Below are positions 10,423-23,293 of a stretch of DNA of 64,000 nucleotides, piece after piece. The DNA lies in NCBI RefSeq assembly GCF_001625215.2, contig NC_030389.2, positions 40,723,454 through 40,787,453 on the forward strand, given 5' to 3'. The notes below the pieces were generated by a model. That model worked only from the letters and a program-made list of their open reading frames with translations. It did not search any database and had not been told where the DNA came from. Every line of letters starts with the position of its first letter. Positions within the stretch are counted from its first letter, which is position 1. The DNA comes from Daucus carota subsp. sativus. Lineage: Eukaryota > Streptophyta > Magnoliopsida > Apiales > Apiaceae. A program made the translations under genes and the position numbers.

Positions 10423-11983
10423 AGCTGCTTAGAGCTGCACACAAACACAAACATAACAGAGGCTACAACAGATTTTCAGAATTCAGCATGTACATAGGTT
10501 ATTTATGTCAGGTTTTGTAATTATAAAATGTTTGTATGGGTTTTTTTTTTTGGTTTTTCTTTTCTTTTCTACCCTGTTTTTGCATAACCTTTTTAGCAGG
10601 CAGAGTGCCTCGCTTAAAATTGTGCTATAAATTACAGAAGTGACTTGCTACAATACAGGCTTTCAGCGTGTACTTAAGTTAAATCAAGAATGGATAGTTG
10701 GCAAATGATAGAAATGGAATCACTGTCGTGTCTATGTACACTAATCAACATGTACGTGTGTATAGATTCAATTCATTCAAATGAATGAAAAACATAAAGT
10801 TCCAGATTCCTTGACTGATGCCATGCCGCCACTGACAAGTAGAACTCTATGTGCTTCTTTGGCGATAACATAGCTTTATGATAAGCACAGAGTGATGTTT
10901 GACAAAATTGAAACTAAAATCTAATTCTGTAAGCTAAATGAATGGATGGCAGCAATTTCTGATAATGTCATTCATTTTAAGATCTTCAGGCCAATACTTT
11001 CATCTGATATTGTTCCTTCACTTAGATAGCTCCAAAATCTACAAACTCGAAAGCTGAATCATCCCGCATAGGGCATGCAGTTACTTCAAGGTTTATTCAT
11101 ATGCCTCTAAAGGTAAAGAGTCTGAGTTTATCATCAGCACAAGTAAAAAGGAATAACTGGAGAAGAAGACATAAGTACAGCTACAAGTTAAAATTTTAAT
11201 AAGCTCCAAGTACAAAACAATCCTTCAGAATTATAAGGTTGATAATATCATGTACAAATATTAAATCGATCTGATAATAATTAATAGGTCTTATAGTCGT
11301 TTACTTGAAAAAAATGGGAACCTTCTAAATGGATGATCACGATACTTCCCAAAAATAGAAACCGTGAAACATATTACATCAAAAAAGTTCACAAGGTAAT
11401 TGATTTATATGTTTTCTTGACAGTTTAGCCTAGATGATAAATTGCACTTAGTGAGCAAGGGGATGATAGTACCAAACACTTGAAAATCCAATGCAAGACA
11501 TCCGCAAAGCTGATGACAGATTGGATTAGTCACGTTAAAAGTGTCCATCCTGCATACAGAAAAATCAGTATTGAGAACGTGAAACAAAATTGGAATCGCC
11601 CTATCAAAGTGTTGGAACTCGTTTCATTTGTCTGGAAAGCATGTAACATAATTGGAGTTTCACGAGTGTCACCAAGGATCTTTACTTGACGAAATAATTA
11701 GGCATAAATGCCAAATATCCAATAAGTGCTCGACACAATATAGGTTTACCTTCGCTACTATTCAATTTTTGGTTTCTATCACAATTTACACGCGTTGGAA
11801 CCGTAAATTAATGTCTAACATTAACTCATTTTCTGAACCTATTCTAGTAACATAATAATAAGATTTGAAAAAAAACTTATATTGTGCTCTATTTTGATGT
11901 GCAGCAACTGATTAGTAAGATGTCACGATAAAGGAAATTATTTGTTAAGGAAATATCACAATCATACTTTAATGGAATCAGCA
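10423..11983. other. intergenic between two convergent genes
   Basis: Contains the 3' ends of the small-protein gene (T-rich stretch near 10540-10565) and of the SurE-like gene. I found no RNA gene, transposon end or convincing reading frame. Open frames of 60-70 codons near 11405-11855 have no family resemblance. Confidence 0.4.
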
Positions 11984-14900
11984 TCACAGATTTGATGAGG
12001 AGGTGGATTCAACAACAGCAGGAAGCCAGTCTTTGAAGTATTCAAGACATTCTGTCTCTGCATTAGTTAAAGCACCAAGAGGTGTAACAGTTATCTGAAA
12101 CAGAAAATATGTATCATGTTAGATGCATCCTTCAATCTTGTTATTTCATACAGTAAATGAATCTACACACATATCCTTCTTTAAGGAAGCCATAGTCTTC
12201 TGAATCTGTGTCCGTTGCTCGTGCTCCCAGTTGTGTTCTTTCCCTCTAAAGAAAAAGTAAAAGCTTGGTCATTTATCAGATCTAATGTTAGTGTATAGTA
12301 ATAGGTTCTAATCCGGAAAACTAAGATTTCATGTAGTTCACAACCGAGATATTATCATAGTAATGCACACTCCACAGCCAAAATTTTTGTACTTACTATG
12401 TCAATATTTGTTTCCATGTATATAAATATGAATTATAAAAAATCTCTTTTAAATAATGTAGATATAATGCAATCGTTTTTTAATTGTGAAAAGGGATGAA
12501 AAGACATATTATCTTACTATCACTCTTTTGAAATGGAGCTTTTCTTGTGATACTGTGGCAGGGTCCTTACTAGCATTCGTTTCTGTCTCCATATCCATCA
12601 ACGGTAACACTTTTCCTCCTTGTGCATCAGAAGTATCTTGCTCCCATTTCATACTGACGATATTTTTGCTCTGCTTGGCTAGCTTATATCCCTATCAAAG
12701 AAAATATTGTACTCCTGGTCATGAACTCATGACTAATCCTGTCTACGCTATATTAATTTCAAATAATTAGGGATCAAATACAAAGTTAGTCACACAATCT
12801 CACCTTATGATTTAAAACATTAGCAGGCACATTTATATTTAAAAAGAAATTCAGAAGATGATTCTTCTTCCGGATTTCAACTAGAAATGCACTTAGTATG
12901 GGTAAGCAAGCTTCAGCAGCTAGTGTGAAGTCATTAACACTGCTCATACCCCTAAACCTGAAGTTAGTGACAAGTACTGTCAAACACTCGCACGGTACTA
13001 TCAGAAAACCGACACACGATACTGAAATAAGTTAATGAGAATATAAGTATCACACCATATAGTTTACATACCAGTAATATGATATAGAGATGGAAGGTAT
13101 GCCTTGTAAAAAGGCTTGGCGAGCACCCGCTACTGTCCCAGAGTACCAACTGTCAATCGAAGAAACTATAGAACTTGAGTTGGAGAGCATAGACAACCTT
13201 AAAAATCATTTTTTCATCTATCGGAGTAATAAATTCATATATGAGAACTGCTCTTTTACAGGCTTATCAGCAACACAAAAGCATTTTTCAGCAACAAGTG
13301 TGCAATTCCTTGGTTAAATGTCAGGCCCTACCAAACAGCTCAAAATCCACATCTAGTCTAGGTCTAAGTGTCATACAACATGACTCCTACTGGACAGGAA
13401 TTCTTATCTGACACGAAAAAAATACCTGTCCTAGTAGAAGCACGGATCTTGCCACCTGGGACAGAGCCACAGAGGGGCAACTGTATCTGTCTAACTTTAA
13501 AAGATTTTGACCTTCATTAATTCTGACATTAAATCAGACCCCAACTTGTCAAGGTCTTTTGGTGGTTTTTTACTGTCCTTAAGCATGATAAAACCAGCGC
13601 TGAGAACACTTCAACACATACAGATTGGATGACCGGTAATAAGGATACAATGACTATATAAATGACTGTATCAAAGAAATTATCCCGATTTCATGCTTAC
13701 AATCTGAGTAACGAGTAATAATGAGAGTAATTTTTTGTTCAAAACAGGCACTTAAGTTATAGTAGCTAACAACTTGAAAGATTTCTGAAGGTATTGAAGA
13801 CAAGGCAGACCAGAGAAAAGAAGTATACTAACATGCGATGGCCACAGTTGTTGCCCTTATTTACACCACTGATAACCTGCAATAAAGAGTAGAAGAAAAT
13901 TACAAACTCACAAAGGCAAAACTTTTGCTACCATACAAGCAGACACTATCTTCAAACCAGATACTCCAGGATAGAATTTGCATGTTTTGATGGTTCGACG
14001 TTGACCTGTAAAAACAACTAACTGACTCGTGGGGAGACTTCCATTATATGTCCAAGTCCTGTATGCTTGCAGTTGAGGTATTTAACAATGTACACCCAAA
14101 ATCTTGTGAATAAATACCCCTGAGTTACTACGGTTACTTGTTCAAGGAAGAGTGCTTATAGGCGAATACTGCACCAACATTATTTTGCGATAGGCTTAAG
14201 AATAAATAATTACCAGATCAGGCACTGAAGGGAAGAGAGTTTTGGACAGTCCTAGAGCTGTACAATCAGCTGGGGTTCCTGCGAAGTATTTAACATGTAA
14301 AGGCAGAATGTGTCTCCAGGCATAAGTATGAGTATTCATGGAAATATACATGTAGCAAATATTGTACTAACAGTTGCTCAGACTACAGCAGAAGATCTGA
14401 ACAATGATTTTGGTGGATAGAACAAACCAGATACTCCGTATGCCTTTGCTCCATTAATTGCGACCTCCTTAGCATAGAGACCGTGCTTCCACGTAATACA
14501 GTGGCTAACAGCTGATTTTTCACTGAAAATTCAATGAGGTCAAGAAATCAAATTCTATGAAGGCAACCGCGGAAGACCATCAATGTTTATACGCTGCTAG
14601 ATGCCAAAATAAATAATAGTACACAAACTTAGGAGTCAGTACTCTTAATTATTTGCAAATTCAATATAACATTCTTTTGCCAGCGTGATCCATTACTAAT
14701 AGATCACCATCAATTTTAAAATATCTACACGACATTAGTAGAACTTCCAGCAATTTGATTGTAAAAACAAATTAGCTTCTGCTCTTTAGTGGACAATATC
14801 TTACTATAGTTTTTGTCAAAGAAAGTATCTTGCTAGTGATTCAGTAATAATATACAAGTGCAAGCAATTATCAAGATATCTGGGATGAGAACGGATCCAA

Positions 14901-15779
14901 ACAATATAATTGCGTTCACAATGCATTGTAGCGATCCAATCAAACACCAAAAACCTATCTTTTAGACTTTTACATATGGAATGATGTGTAGAAACCTAAA
15001 GAAGAATTTAGTCGGCAACCAATGTCCTTCAACGTGGAGCCTAAAAGTACTTACTATTAACATTCAAACTAAATAAAAGAATACAAATTCCGCGACAGGG
15101 ATATGCAACAAATCTGAACTTGATAGATCACAGATTTGGACTGGGGTTTCATCACTGTACAAGTTGGCTGGAGGACAGTACTATTTTAGTGGAATTAGTT
15201 TTAGTATCTGCAAACATTCTATCCATTTAACAACCCCACATACATTTCAATGTCAAATATGGACCCAGTTGTTCTATTTTCAACAGGTGAATTTTTGAAC
15301 CTCTGAAACACCTTTCTTTTAATTGTTTCAAACTTATGTTGGTAAAAACATTGATATCCCCTATATACAACTCTCAATTCAACCGAGTCAACTACAAGTC
15401 CACAACAAAAGAAAAAATTAGCCAGGGTCAATAGAAGAGTCAATTATTATGTAAGCAACACAAATTAGTAAAATCTCATCTTAATTGGAAATATAAATTG
15501 TACTAGAAACTAAAATTAGTAGACTCGATAGCATATAATTTGGAGCAAATAAATATCAACTTATCGAATAAAAGAACAAGATCTTTATATAAGGAACATA
15601 TCAGATAAACACATATCGTAGAGAGGAGGAGCGTACGAATCAGGAGCGCAAACAAAAATTCGGTACAGATTGGTGGAAACAAGGACACGAACTAGAGCTT
15701 GTAGTCCAGGGGCATCGATTCCGTCGTCATTCGTCACCATGATCGTCGTCCGGTTGTCACTACTGCTGCTGCTATCCAT
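11984..15779 (-). CDS. SurE-like 5'-nucleotidase / phosphatase
   Basis: Nine minus-strand exons join in phase to 312 residues: 15779-15637, 14522-14428, 14278-14214, 13876-13833, 13149-13072, 12957-12804, 12691-12518, 12245-12171 and 12094-11984 (TGA). The first true ATG is at 15779; upstream in-frame codons are not ATG. The SurE fold is clear. [11 protein letters not shown] (Asp18-Asp19) begins the metal site, [12 protein letters not shown] supplies the metal-binding Ser, and [12 protein letters not shown] supplies the Asn. [23 protein letters not shown] and [14 protein letters not shown] complete the family pattern. SurE proteins remove phosphate from nucleoside monophosphates using a divalent metal. 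Plant members keep this core but are little studied, so the substrate here is inferred from the family. No transit peptide is obvious. Exons 4 and 5 are short (44 and 78 bases). Confidence 0.9.
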
Positions 15780-17602
15780 TTCCAGGGATGATTCCAAGGC
15801 CGGCTATGAAAATGTATATATTTTTCGTGTTGTCAGGAGAACAGTTTTAACGTGAAACAATTGTTCTGCACTTTTTAGAAAATAGTTGCGTTTTACGGAA
15901 ATGCGACAATGAGTGTATAATATATTCATGGACAAATTGACGAAAATTTATCGAAGAAAAGTTAAATGAAATGGTTGAGAATGCTCCAACCGCCAACCTG
16001 GAAATTGAAGGAGAAATAGTAGTTAAACTTAAAGCTACCTAACTAAACTAACTAACATGTTTCCGGGTAACTCGTATCTTTGCGAATCACGATTGGATAT
16101 CCAACGGATAAGTTTATCCTCGGTTGTCCCAGAGATTCGTATTCGACTTAGACTCATGTAAAAAGTATTAAACAGATATTAATTTGTAAGACATATAAGC
16201 ATGCATTTTAAAAAAAAAACATGTTTCCGAGTAACGCGCCTTGCTGTAAGATGGGCCCGGTCAAAATTATTACCGAACAAATAGTTTCCTATGTCAGTGG
16301 CTTAGTGGGTCAGTTCTGTAATAGAATGAGTTGGGCTGGTGTATTGGGCTAGAAGGTTGACTCTCACGTTAAGCCCAAGACATTATGATCTATTAAAAAC
16401 AGATCAACTTAGTATTATATCACCAAATTGGTCTATTTTTAATGTGTATTTTTCATAAGGAATTTAAATTTGATTTTATTGAGAATTTAAATAAAATACT
16501 TGATGTGAACAAGATCTCTTTAAGGCGAGGCATGATTTGAGCCATGATGGATTTGTATGACGGCATGCTCATGGTGGGGGATCAGTCATATTACGATATT
16601 TGAGTTTTTTTTTTTCTTTCTGAACAACGTGATATTGTTTTAATACATCATTATCATATGAAATACGCTCGAAACGCAACGGATTCTCAAATTGCACGGA
16701 TATCTTTAATATAATTTTATTGGCCGCTATCATAATATTTGACAAGATGAAATCATCTCTAGATAGCAAAGGAGTTACCGTTGAAGTGATAAATCATCGG
16801 TTTAAATTGTCTATTTGATTAATTCTATATTATATATGACTTACGAATTGTTGAAATATAATAATAAAAATAAATTTGATAAATTATTTATTTTAATATT
16901 GAAATTGATTTTTCTAAGAAAAATTATAAAAATAAAATAAATTATACAAAAAAGTATATCCTCATTTAAGTCAATTTCAAACTAATTTTCGATTTTCAAT
17001 TATTTTTTAATTTATTACACAAGCAGAATAGATATTTATAATTTAAAATCGAAGTAAAGAAGTGGAGTAGATGTAAGAAGTAAATTAATAATTATAAGTT
17101 AATAAACTGTTTGAAAATAAAGAAAAATTTCAACTTTTTTATCACGATTTTTTAAAAGTATTTCTAATTTCTCTGCACAAATTGAAGAAAACTGAAGTAA
17201 GAAATTGCTCCTACTTTAGTTGGCCAAGCACAGGCTATATTATTAATGTCAGAGAGAACTAAAGTTGGGATTTTCTATATTTTACGGCAAAGCAGTAAAG
17301 GAAAAACAATGATCTACTTGTATAATGGTGGAGGAAAATTAAAGTAATGGGTGTTGAGATGTTCAAGACGATGTGCTATACCGTCTTGTGTTTTGTTTGT
17401 AGGCTCAAGTTGAGGATTCTAGGTGGTTGCTTCAGGCTGACCTACAGCTCAAGACAAAGCTCCACTCACAGTCACAGGCTGCGTTTCTTCTGTGTAGGAC
17501 ATAACAGGTCTCTTTCATTTTTTAGGTCCTCCGCTAAATTTCAAAATATGATTCTCTCATAAATATAGTTATAAGAATATTTCTTCACTTATTTGTTGTG
17601 TT
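15780..17602. other. intergenic upstream of the SurE-like gene
   Basis: About 1.8 kb. The first part should contain the SurE-like promoter. From 16800 the DNA is very AT-rich and has fragments resembling the 'acttataagt' MITE family (around 17050-17230). No gene recognised. Confidence 0.4.
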
Positions 17603-17855
17603 GTATATAATGCCCGTTTGGGCATCAGTACTTATGACTTCTTTCGATTAAAAACCGACTTCTACTTTTCTGATCCGTTTATGTAAAAAGTCAAAAACAC
17701 TTATTAAAAGTTGAGAACGCTGGTTCTTGTTTCAGGACTTCTTCTCAAACAGCTTAATCACTTATAAGTCTTAATTTACCTCTAAATTTAAGCCAACTTC
17801 TTTACTTTATTTGAAACGGGAAGCACTTTTTTAAGGTTACACAAATGATCCTATA
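17603..17855. mobile_element. MITE of the 'acttataagtc' family, copy 3
   Basis: Runs from about GCCCGTTTGGGCATCAG to ACACAAATGATCC, imperfect inverted ends. The interior AATCACTTATAAGTCTTAAT and 'aagccaacttctttactttatt' match 7494-7745 in the same orientation. It is more diverged than the others, and the ends are approximate. Confidence 0.55.
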
Positions 17856-18762
17856 GATATGTCATCATAATTTGAGCTTTCTAACAATATTCGACTCGAC
17901 TCGATTCAAGTGCAGCGTGACATTCAGATTTTGGGAGGATAATGAATCAACAAGATAAATATCTCGAAAAAAAGTTGAATATAATTAAACAATAAAGCAG
18001 CATTGACGACTTCAGTCAAACATTACATCAGTTCATATTATCTATGTACAGAAACACTCTGACCAAAATATATAGATATATTAGTAAATTTGATGCTTGA
18101 TCTTGCAACTCGTGATGAGATAGAAAAAAAGAAAGTAGGAAACACAGGTGAAGAAAAAGAGATGGGCATGCTTTTTCATGACTTGTTTGTGGGGTAGGGC
18201 AACTACTTAGCCAACACAAATCTTACCCTTCTTTTTCGATAGTTGCTTATATTTTGGCTTTTCAATGTATGGATTTAATAAGGCCTCAAATTAATTTTAC
18301 AAATTTTGATATTTTTGTAAAAGATAAAATTCAAATCTTTTGCTATATTCTTTACTCTGGCCTTTATCTTTTACAACAACTTTAAATTAGAAAGTATGCT
18401 TTTATAGCTGGGGAACAAGAATTCTGAAATAGTTGCCTAAAATCTTCTTTATTTGCTTTTCAGATTTAATATACATAATTTTTAACTAAATATAATGATG
18501 TTAAAAAATATTTGTTCTAAATTTTGAAGTTCAATCGGAATTGTAATTTGGTCTTTCGAATTTTAGCCCAATATTGTACTTATGTTAGAGGATGATCTAC
18601 TCATGCATATCACCATCTCTCCAGCCATGATGGTAAAAAGAAACACACACATATATATCTCCATATTGTGATATTGATAAGTAAGTTGAAACATATATAA
18701 CCACACCTAGACACATATTACAAGACAAGAATCTGTTTAGCAAATAAGAGGAGAAATAGGGA
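17856..18762. other. upstream region of the WNK gene
   Basis: AT-rich 0.9 kb that should contain the WNK promoter and leader. I see ACACACATATATATCTCC-like sequence near 18645, but no element I can assign firmly. Confidence 0.35.
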
Positions 18763-21464
18763 ATGAATGGTGTTATTTCTTCTGAACCAGATGACTCTGA
18801 GTTTGTTGAGGTTGACCCTACTGGAAGATATGGAAGGGTAAGCCTTCTTATTTCTAGTTTATTTTATCATCTCTTCATTCTTGTTATTCTTTCAGTTCAG
18901 TGCGTTAAGTTTGTTAATCTTTTGTGTAGTATAATGAAGTTCTTGGGAAAGGAGCATCAAAGACTGTGTAAGAATATATTGTCATTTCAAGCTTGTAAAG
19001 TTTCCAACTTTTTTCTTTACATGACTAATTTTGCCAAATCTTTTTGTGGGGTGGTCTTGTTTTTTTTAGTTATAGAGCTTTTGATGAGTATGAAGGGATT
19101 GAAGTGGCCTGGAATCAAGTAAAGTTCAGTGATTTTCTACAGAGTCCTGAGGATCTTGAGAGGTTGTTTAATGAGATTAATCTGCTCAAGAGTTTGAAAC
19201 ACACCAATATCATGAAATTCTACACTTCTTGGGTTGACACAGCTAATAGACACATTAATTTTGTCACAGAGATGTTCACTTCTGGTACTCTTAGACAGTA
19301 AGTGCTGTTCATGGATTCTGTGATTTTGTAATCATTAATTTATCTGGAGTTTTTTTCATGAAACTTTATTTTTTAGTTTTTAATGAATATTCTATGCTAC
19401 TGTATTGATAGATATAGGCAAAAACACAAGAAAGTGAACATCAGAGCAGTAAAACATTGGTGTAGGCAGATTTTGGAAGGCCTTCTTTACCTCCATAGCC
19501 ATGATCCTCCAATTATACATAGAGATCTTAAGTGTGACAATATTTTTGTAAATGGTAATCAAGGGGAAGTCAAGATTGGTGATCTTGGCCTTGCTGCAAT
19601 ACTACGCAAATCACACGCTGCTCACTGCGTTGGTAAGTTCATTCACTTTGTATTTTGAGGTCCTAAGAGAAAGCTGCAATCTTGATTCAAATTTCACTGA
19701 TTTCGGGGTTTTATTGTTCAATATCAGGAACGCCAGAGTTCATGGCTCCGGAGGTGTATGCAGAGCAATACAATGAATTAGTGGACATATATGCATTTGG
19801 AATGTGCATTTTGGAAATGGTCACCTTTGAATATCCGTATAGTGAATGCTTCTACCCTGCTCAGATATACAAGAAAGTTGTATCTGTAAGAAATTTCCAA
19901 ACTCCATTGTTCTAAACGTAATTAGAGTTTAAACTGCCCTATTTTTTATTAATCTACATATGGTTGTCTTCGTATAGGGTAAAAAGCCAGATTCTTTATA
20001 CAAAGTCAAGGATCCTGAAATAAGAGAATTTATTGAGAAGTGTTTAGCCACTGCATCTTGCAGGCTCCCTGCCAAGGAACTCCTTAATGACCCGTTTCTT
20101 CGATTTGATGATTATGAATCTTGTTTGGTGCCACTAGAGAATTGCAGAGGTTGGAATGGAACAGGCCCCATGTTAAGACAACCTCTCCTGAGAATTGACA
20201 GTAACAACTCTTTGAACCATCCTTACTCTTGTTATAGTGGAAATTATGAACCAGGAGTTGACTTTGAATACATTCCCCCTGATTTTCAATCAAATGAAAT
20301 CGACTTTATGCCGATTAGAGAGGGTGAGCATTTTGAAAACGTTGATATCACCATTAAGGGGAAAAGGGAAGATGATGGTATCTTTTTAAGGCTTAGAATG
20401 GATGATAAAGAAGGTAATTCCTAATTCTTAAGACTGTTGATTAGCTTATTCTAAAAACATATATCTTTTCTTGAATAAATCGATCTTTTGCAGGTCGTGT
20501 CCGAAATATATACTTCCCCTTTGATATAGAATCAGACACTGCTCTGAGTGTTGCTGCAGAAATGGTCTTGGAATTGGATATTACAGATCAGGAAGTGACT
20601 AAAATTGCTGACATGATCAATGGCGAAATACTATTGCTGGTACCGGAGTGGAATAAGGGATCAGGTTTAGGAGAAGAATGCACCAATCATACAATTTTTG
20701 GTAACTGTCATAATTGTGATTCAAATGGTACTCATTTGAACTCTTATTCCCCAACCGATCCGTGTATAGAGAACCTTCAAGTCCTTCATTGTTCAACAAA
20801 TAGCTATGGTGCGGTTCATGGCCGGTTTGAAGAGATCATGTACCAGTATGAGGCATCTGAGCAATGTGTTACAGAAGGTGCACCAGTCGTGTCAAGTCAA
20901 TCTGCTGGCACACACTACGAATTGAGCTTGCAAGGATCAGATAACGACATTGAGCAACTTGAAGAATTATGTTTAAGGAAAGAGAAGAAAGTCGTCAATG
21001 TTGACCGGGAGAGGTATAGAAAACCAACAGGCGATTTGGCAGACGTTTTTGATAATGAAATAAGGCAAGAACTTAGGTGGCTAAAGGCCAAGTATCAAAT
21101 GCAATTGAGGGAGCTGAGAGATCAACAAGTACGAGCCATTTCAAGAAACACGAGTTTCTCAAAGAGAACTGATGAGAAAAAAGAACGGACGAATCATCAA
21201 ACACGTTCTTCAACTTATATGGATGAGGAAACGCAGAGCAATCTTCTTAGAAAATTTGCTTCCGAGAGGCATTTAGATTTTTGCTTTGCTAATGATGTTG
21301 ATAAAAGTTGTGTAAACAAAAAGATCTGTAAGTATGATGCAGCAGTTTATGATTCTTATAGTCCAGAAGACATGGCCAGAGGCAAGAGTTTCTACACAGA
21401 AGTTGTTCTTCCACAAAACCTTCACAGAGCTACTTCTCTTCCTGTTGATGCAATTTATTTCTAA
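18763..21464 (+). CDS. WNK (with-no-lysine) serine/threonine kinase, WNK4/5-like
   Basis: Seven exons join in phase to 708 residues: 18763-18837, 18930-18967, 19070-19297, 19412-19632, 19728-19885, 19978-20413 and 20494-21464. The kinase domain spans about residues 25-282. The usual subdomain II lysine is absent (GIEVAWNQV), and the catalytic Lys sits in the glycine loop (GKGASKTVY), which defines WNKs. [17 protein letters not shown] and [11 protein letters not shown] are intact, so the enzyme should be active. Residues about 365-430 form the OSR1_C-type domain ([29 protein letters not shown]) that binds short peptide motifs in partners. A helical, probably coiled-coil segment lies near residues 572-597 ([20 protein letters not shown]). 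The protein ends [14 protein letters not shown], like plant WNK4/WNK5 relatives. Plant WNKs are cytosolic regulators of flowering, osmotic and clock outputs; the role of this one is unknown. Confidence 0.93.
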
Positions 21465-23293
21465 GTCCTGCTGCTCACTTCATTAGAAAATGTTACAATC
21501 TTGACGAAAAATAAAGGATATGGGAATTTCTTGTACTTCTCTATTTTTGTCACAAAATTAACTAATGTTTAGCTTACTGAAAAAATTTACACTTAAATTA
21601 GCTTAACTTTCACTAAGTAGTTAAACTCCTATCTGAACAATCTGGTACCTAAATCCTGCTTATAGTTATAAGACAACTGACAGAATATTTCAGCCCCAGT
21701 TCTCTCCACTCTTAGTGAAGAGAGAATCTCTTGTTTGACTTTCAAGTACACTTGTGTGTATACAAGGGCTCATTTTGGGACAGATCATTATTGCAACATT
21801 CTTACTCTTGATATTAAACACGATAAGAAAATCCTAAAACTTTTGCCTTGGTCGTCTTTGTAGTGAATGGACCCCTTGGTATTCATATAAAAAAGTTGGG
21901 TTTATTCTTATCGACGATATTGAATAATGAGACATGCGGTAACAATAATTTGCCACAGTTTATTTTTATCGACAATATTGTATGATGAGATATGTAGCAA
22001 CAATAATCCGCTAGAACCCGGACTACATTTATGAGAGGGAAAGGGGTAGGCAACTACAGAAGGAGCTTCTGAAAATGGCAGTTTTTCTGACCAAAAAAGG
22101 GCAATAATAAAACTTGGGATGGTGAAAGTTGACATATCTGCTGCTTGGATTCCATCCCCACAAAATCCATGTGTTTAAAACATCAACTTTCCCACTTCTA
22201 CTTGAAACAATAAGGTGTGCTATCTTTACTAACAAGATAGAATGGTCCAAAATCTAAACCACTAGCTGCTGAGATCCTAAAATCTTATGGCTGGCTAGTT
22301 TGATCTGTGAGGAACCTAATTTATATTCCCAATGCCACAAGTACCAACTTTCGGTTAGGACATGTTTGGTACCTCTCAGTTCAGTAGACTGGCAGGGATG
22401 TGTCATTTTAGTGAGTGTGACTATGTGTCTAAATTCATCTGCTCAGAAAAAAAAAAAAATCAAACTTCAAGAACATTGAAATATGAATTATTTTTCAACT
22501 CAAGAAATAGTGAAATTATTGATAGCCCGTTTATTATTGTCATCGCATATAATCTGTAAACCGTCTGTTATTGTCATCACATATAATTTGGAGAAGATTA
22601 AATAATTTTCTTCTAAACGGTAGGAATATAAATAGTACGCGAAGTGATTGGTAAAATTTACGTAAATTTTACCCTACTTTTCGAGGAATTCAAATGCAAA
22701 TTTCACACTTTCTTCGAATGAGAAAAATGTCTTTAGATACCAATATTCTCGTGTTGAAGAAAGTAGCATAAAGCTGATATCAGCTGTACGAATAGCATTT
22801 CTACAATACTTAACTAACTTGCTTTATATATAGCATATTGGTGTTGATTAATTAGTTGATGCTTGTCAGCTCACACCGTACCACTTGATGTTCCTTAATC
22901 CTTACTTTACAAAAAGAGAACATATCAAAATATCACCTTTGTCACTTTCATTACCTACTGGTAGTACAATTCTACCTTTTGCTGCTTTGCCAAGAATTAT
23001 GTAGAATAAGCATGTTGAACTGGTATAACGGATTGGAGGAATAAATTTCATTCCATTCCCGCTCGAATTATACTTTCCAACCAAACAAGGTTTCGCTAAG
23101 TTCATTGATGCAAAAATGCACCTGAGAGAGCCAAATGTCACTCGAAGACTAGAACTTCGGCAAAGAATTTGATAGAAGCATTAACTTTGAGTAGAAATGC
23201 CATTTACAGTAGAATGTGTATACAATTGCCAATTCTTTTGAATGAGCTGTGCTTGTTATGTTATACTATGCATGAATGGCAAAAACTCCTATA
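21465..23293. other. intergenic between WNK and LPA19 3' ends
   Basis: Convergent gene ends. A ~58-base direct duplication lies at about 21901-21958 / 21959-22013 (TATCGAC.ATATTG.AT.ATGAGA repeated). Another short one, TTATTGTCATC.CATATAAT, occurs near 22533 and 22569. The stretch 22930-23090 has MITE-like text (CATTCCATTCCC, CCAACCAAACAAGG), but I could not match its two ends. No gene recognised. Confidence 0.45.

Noticed and set aside
15780-15797. Six-codon N-terminal extension of the SurE-like protein
   Set aside because: It opens with TTG; the first ATG is at 15779 and leads straight into the family's N-terminus.
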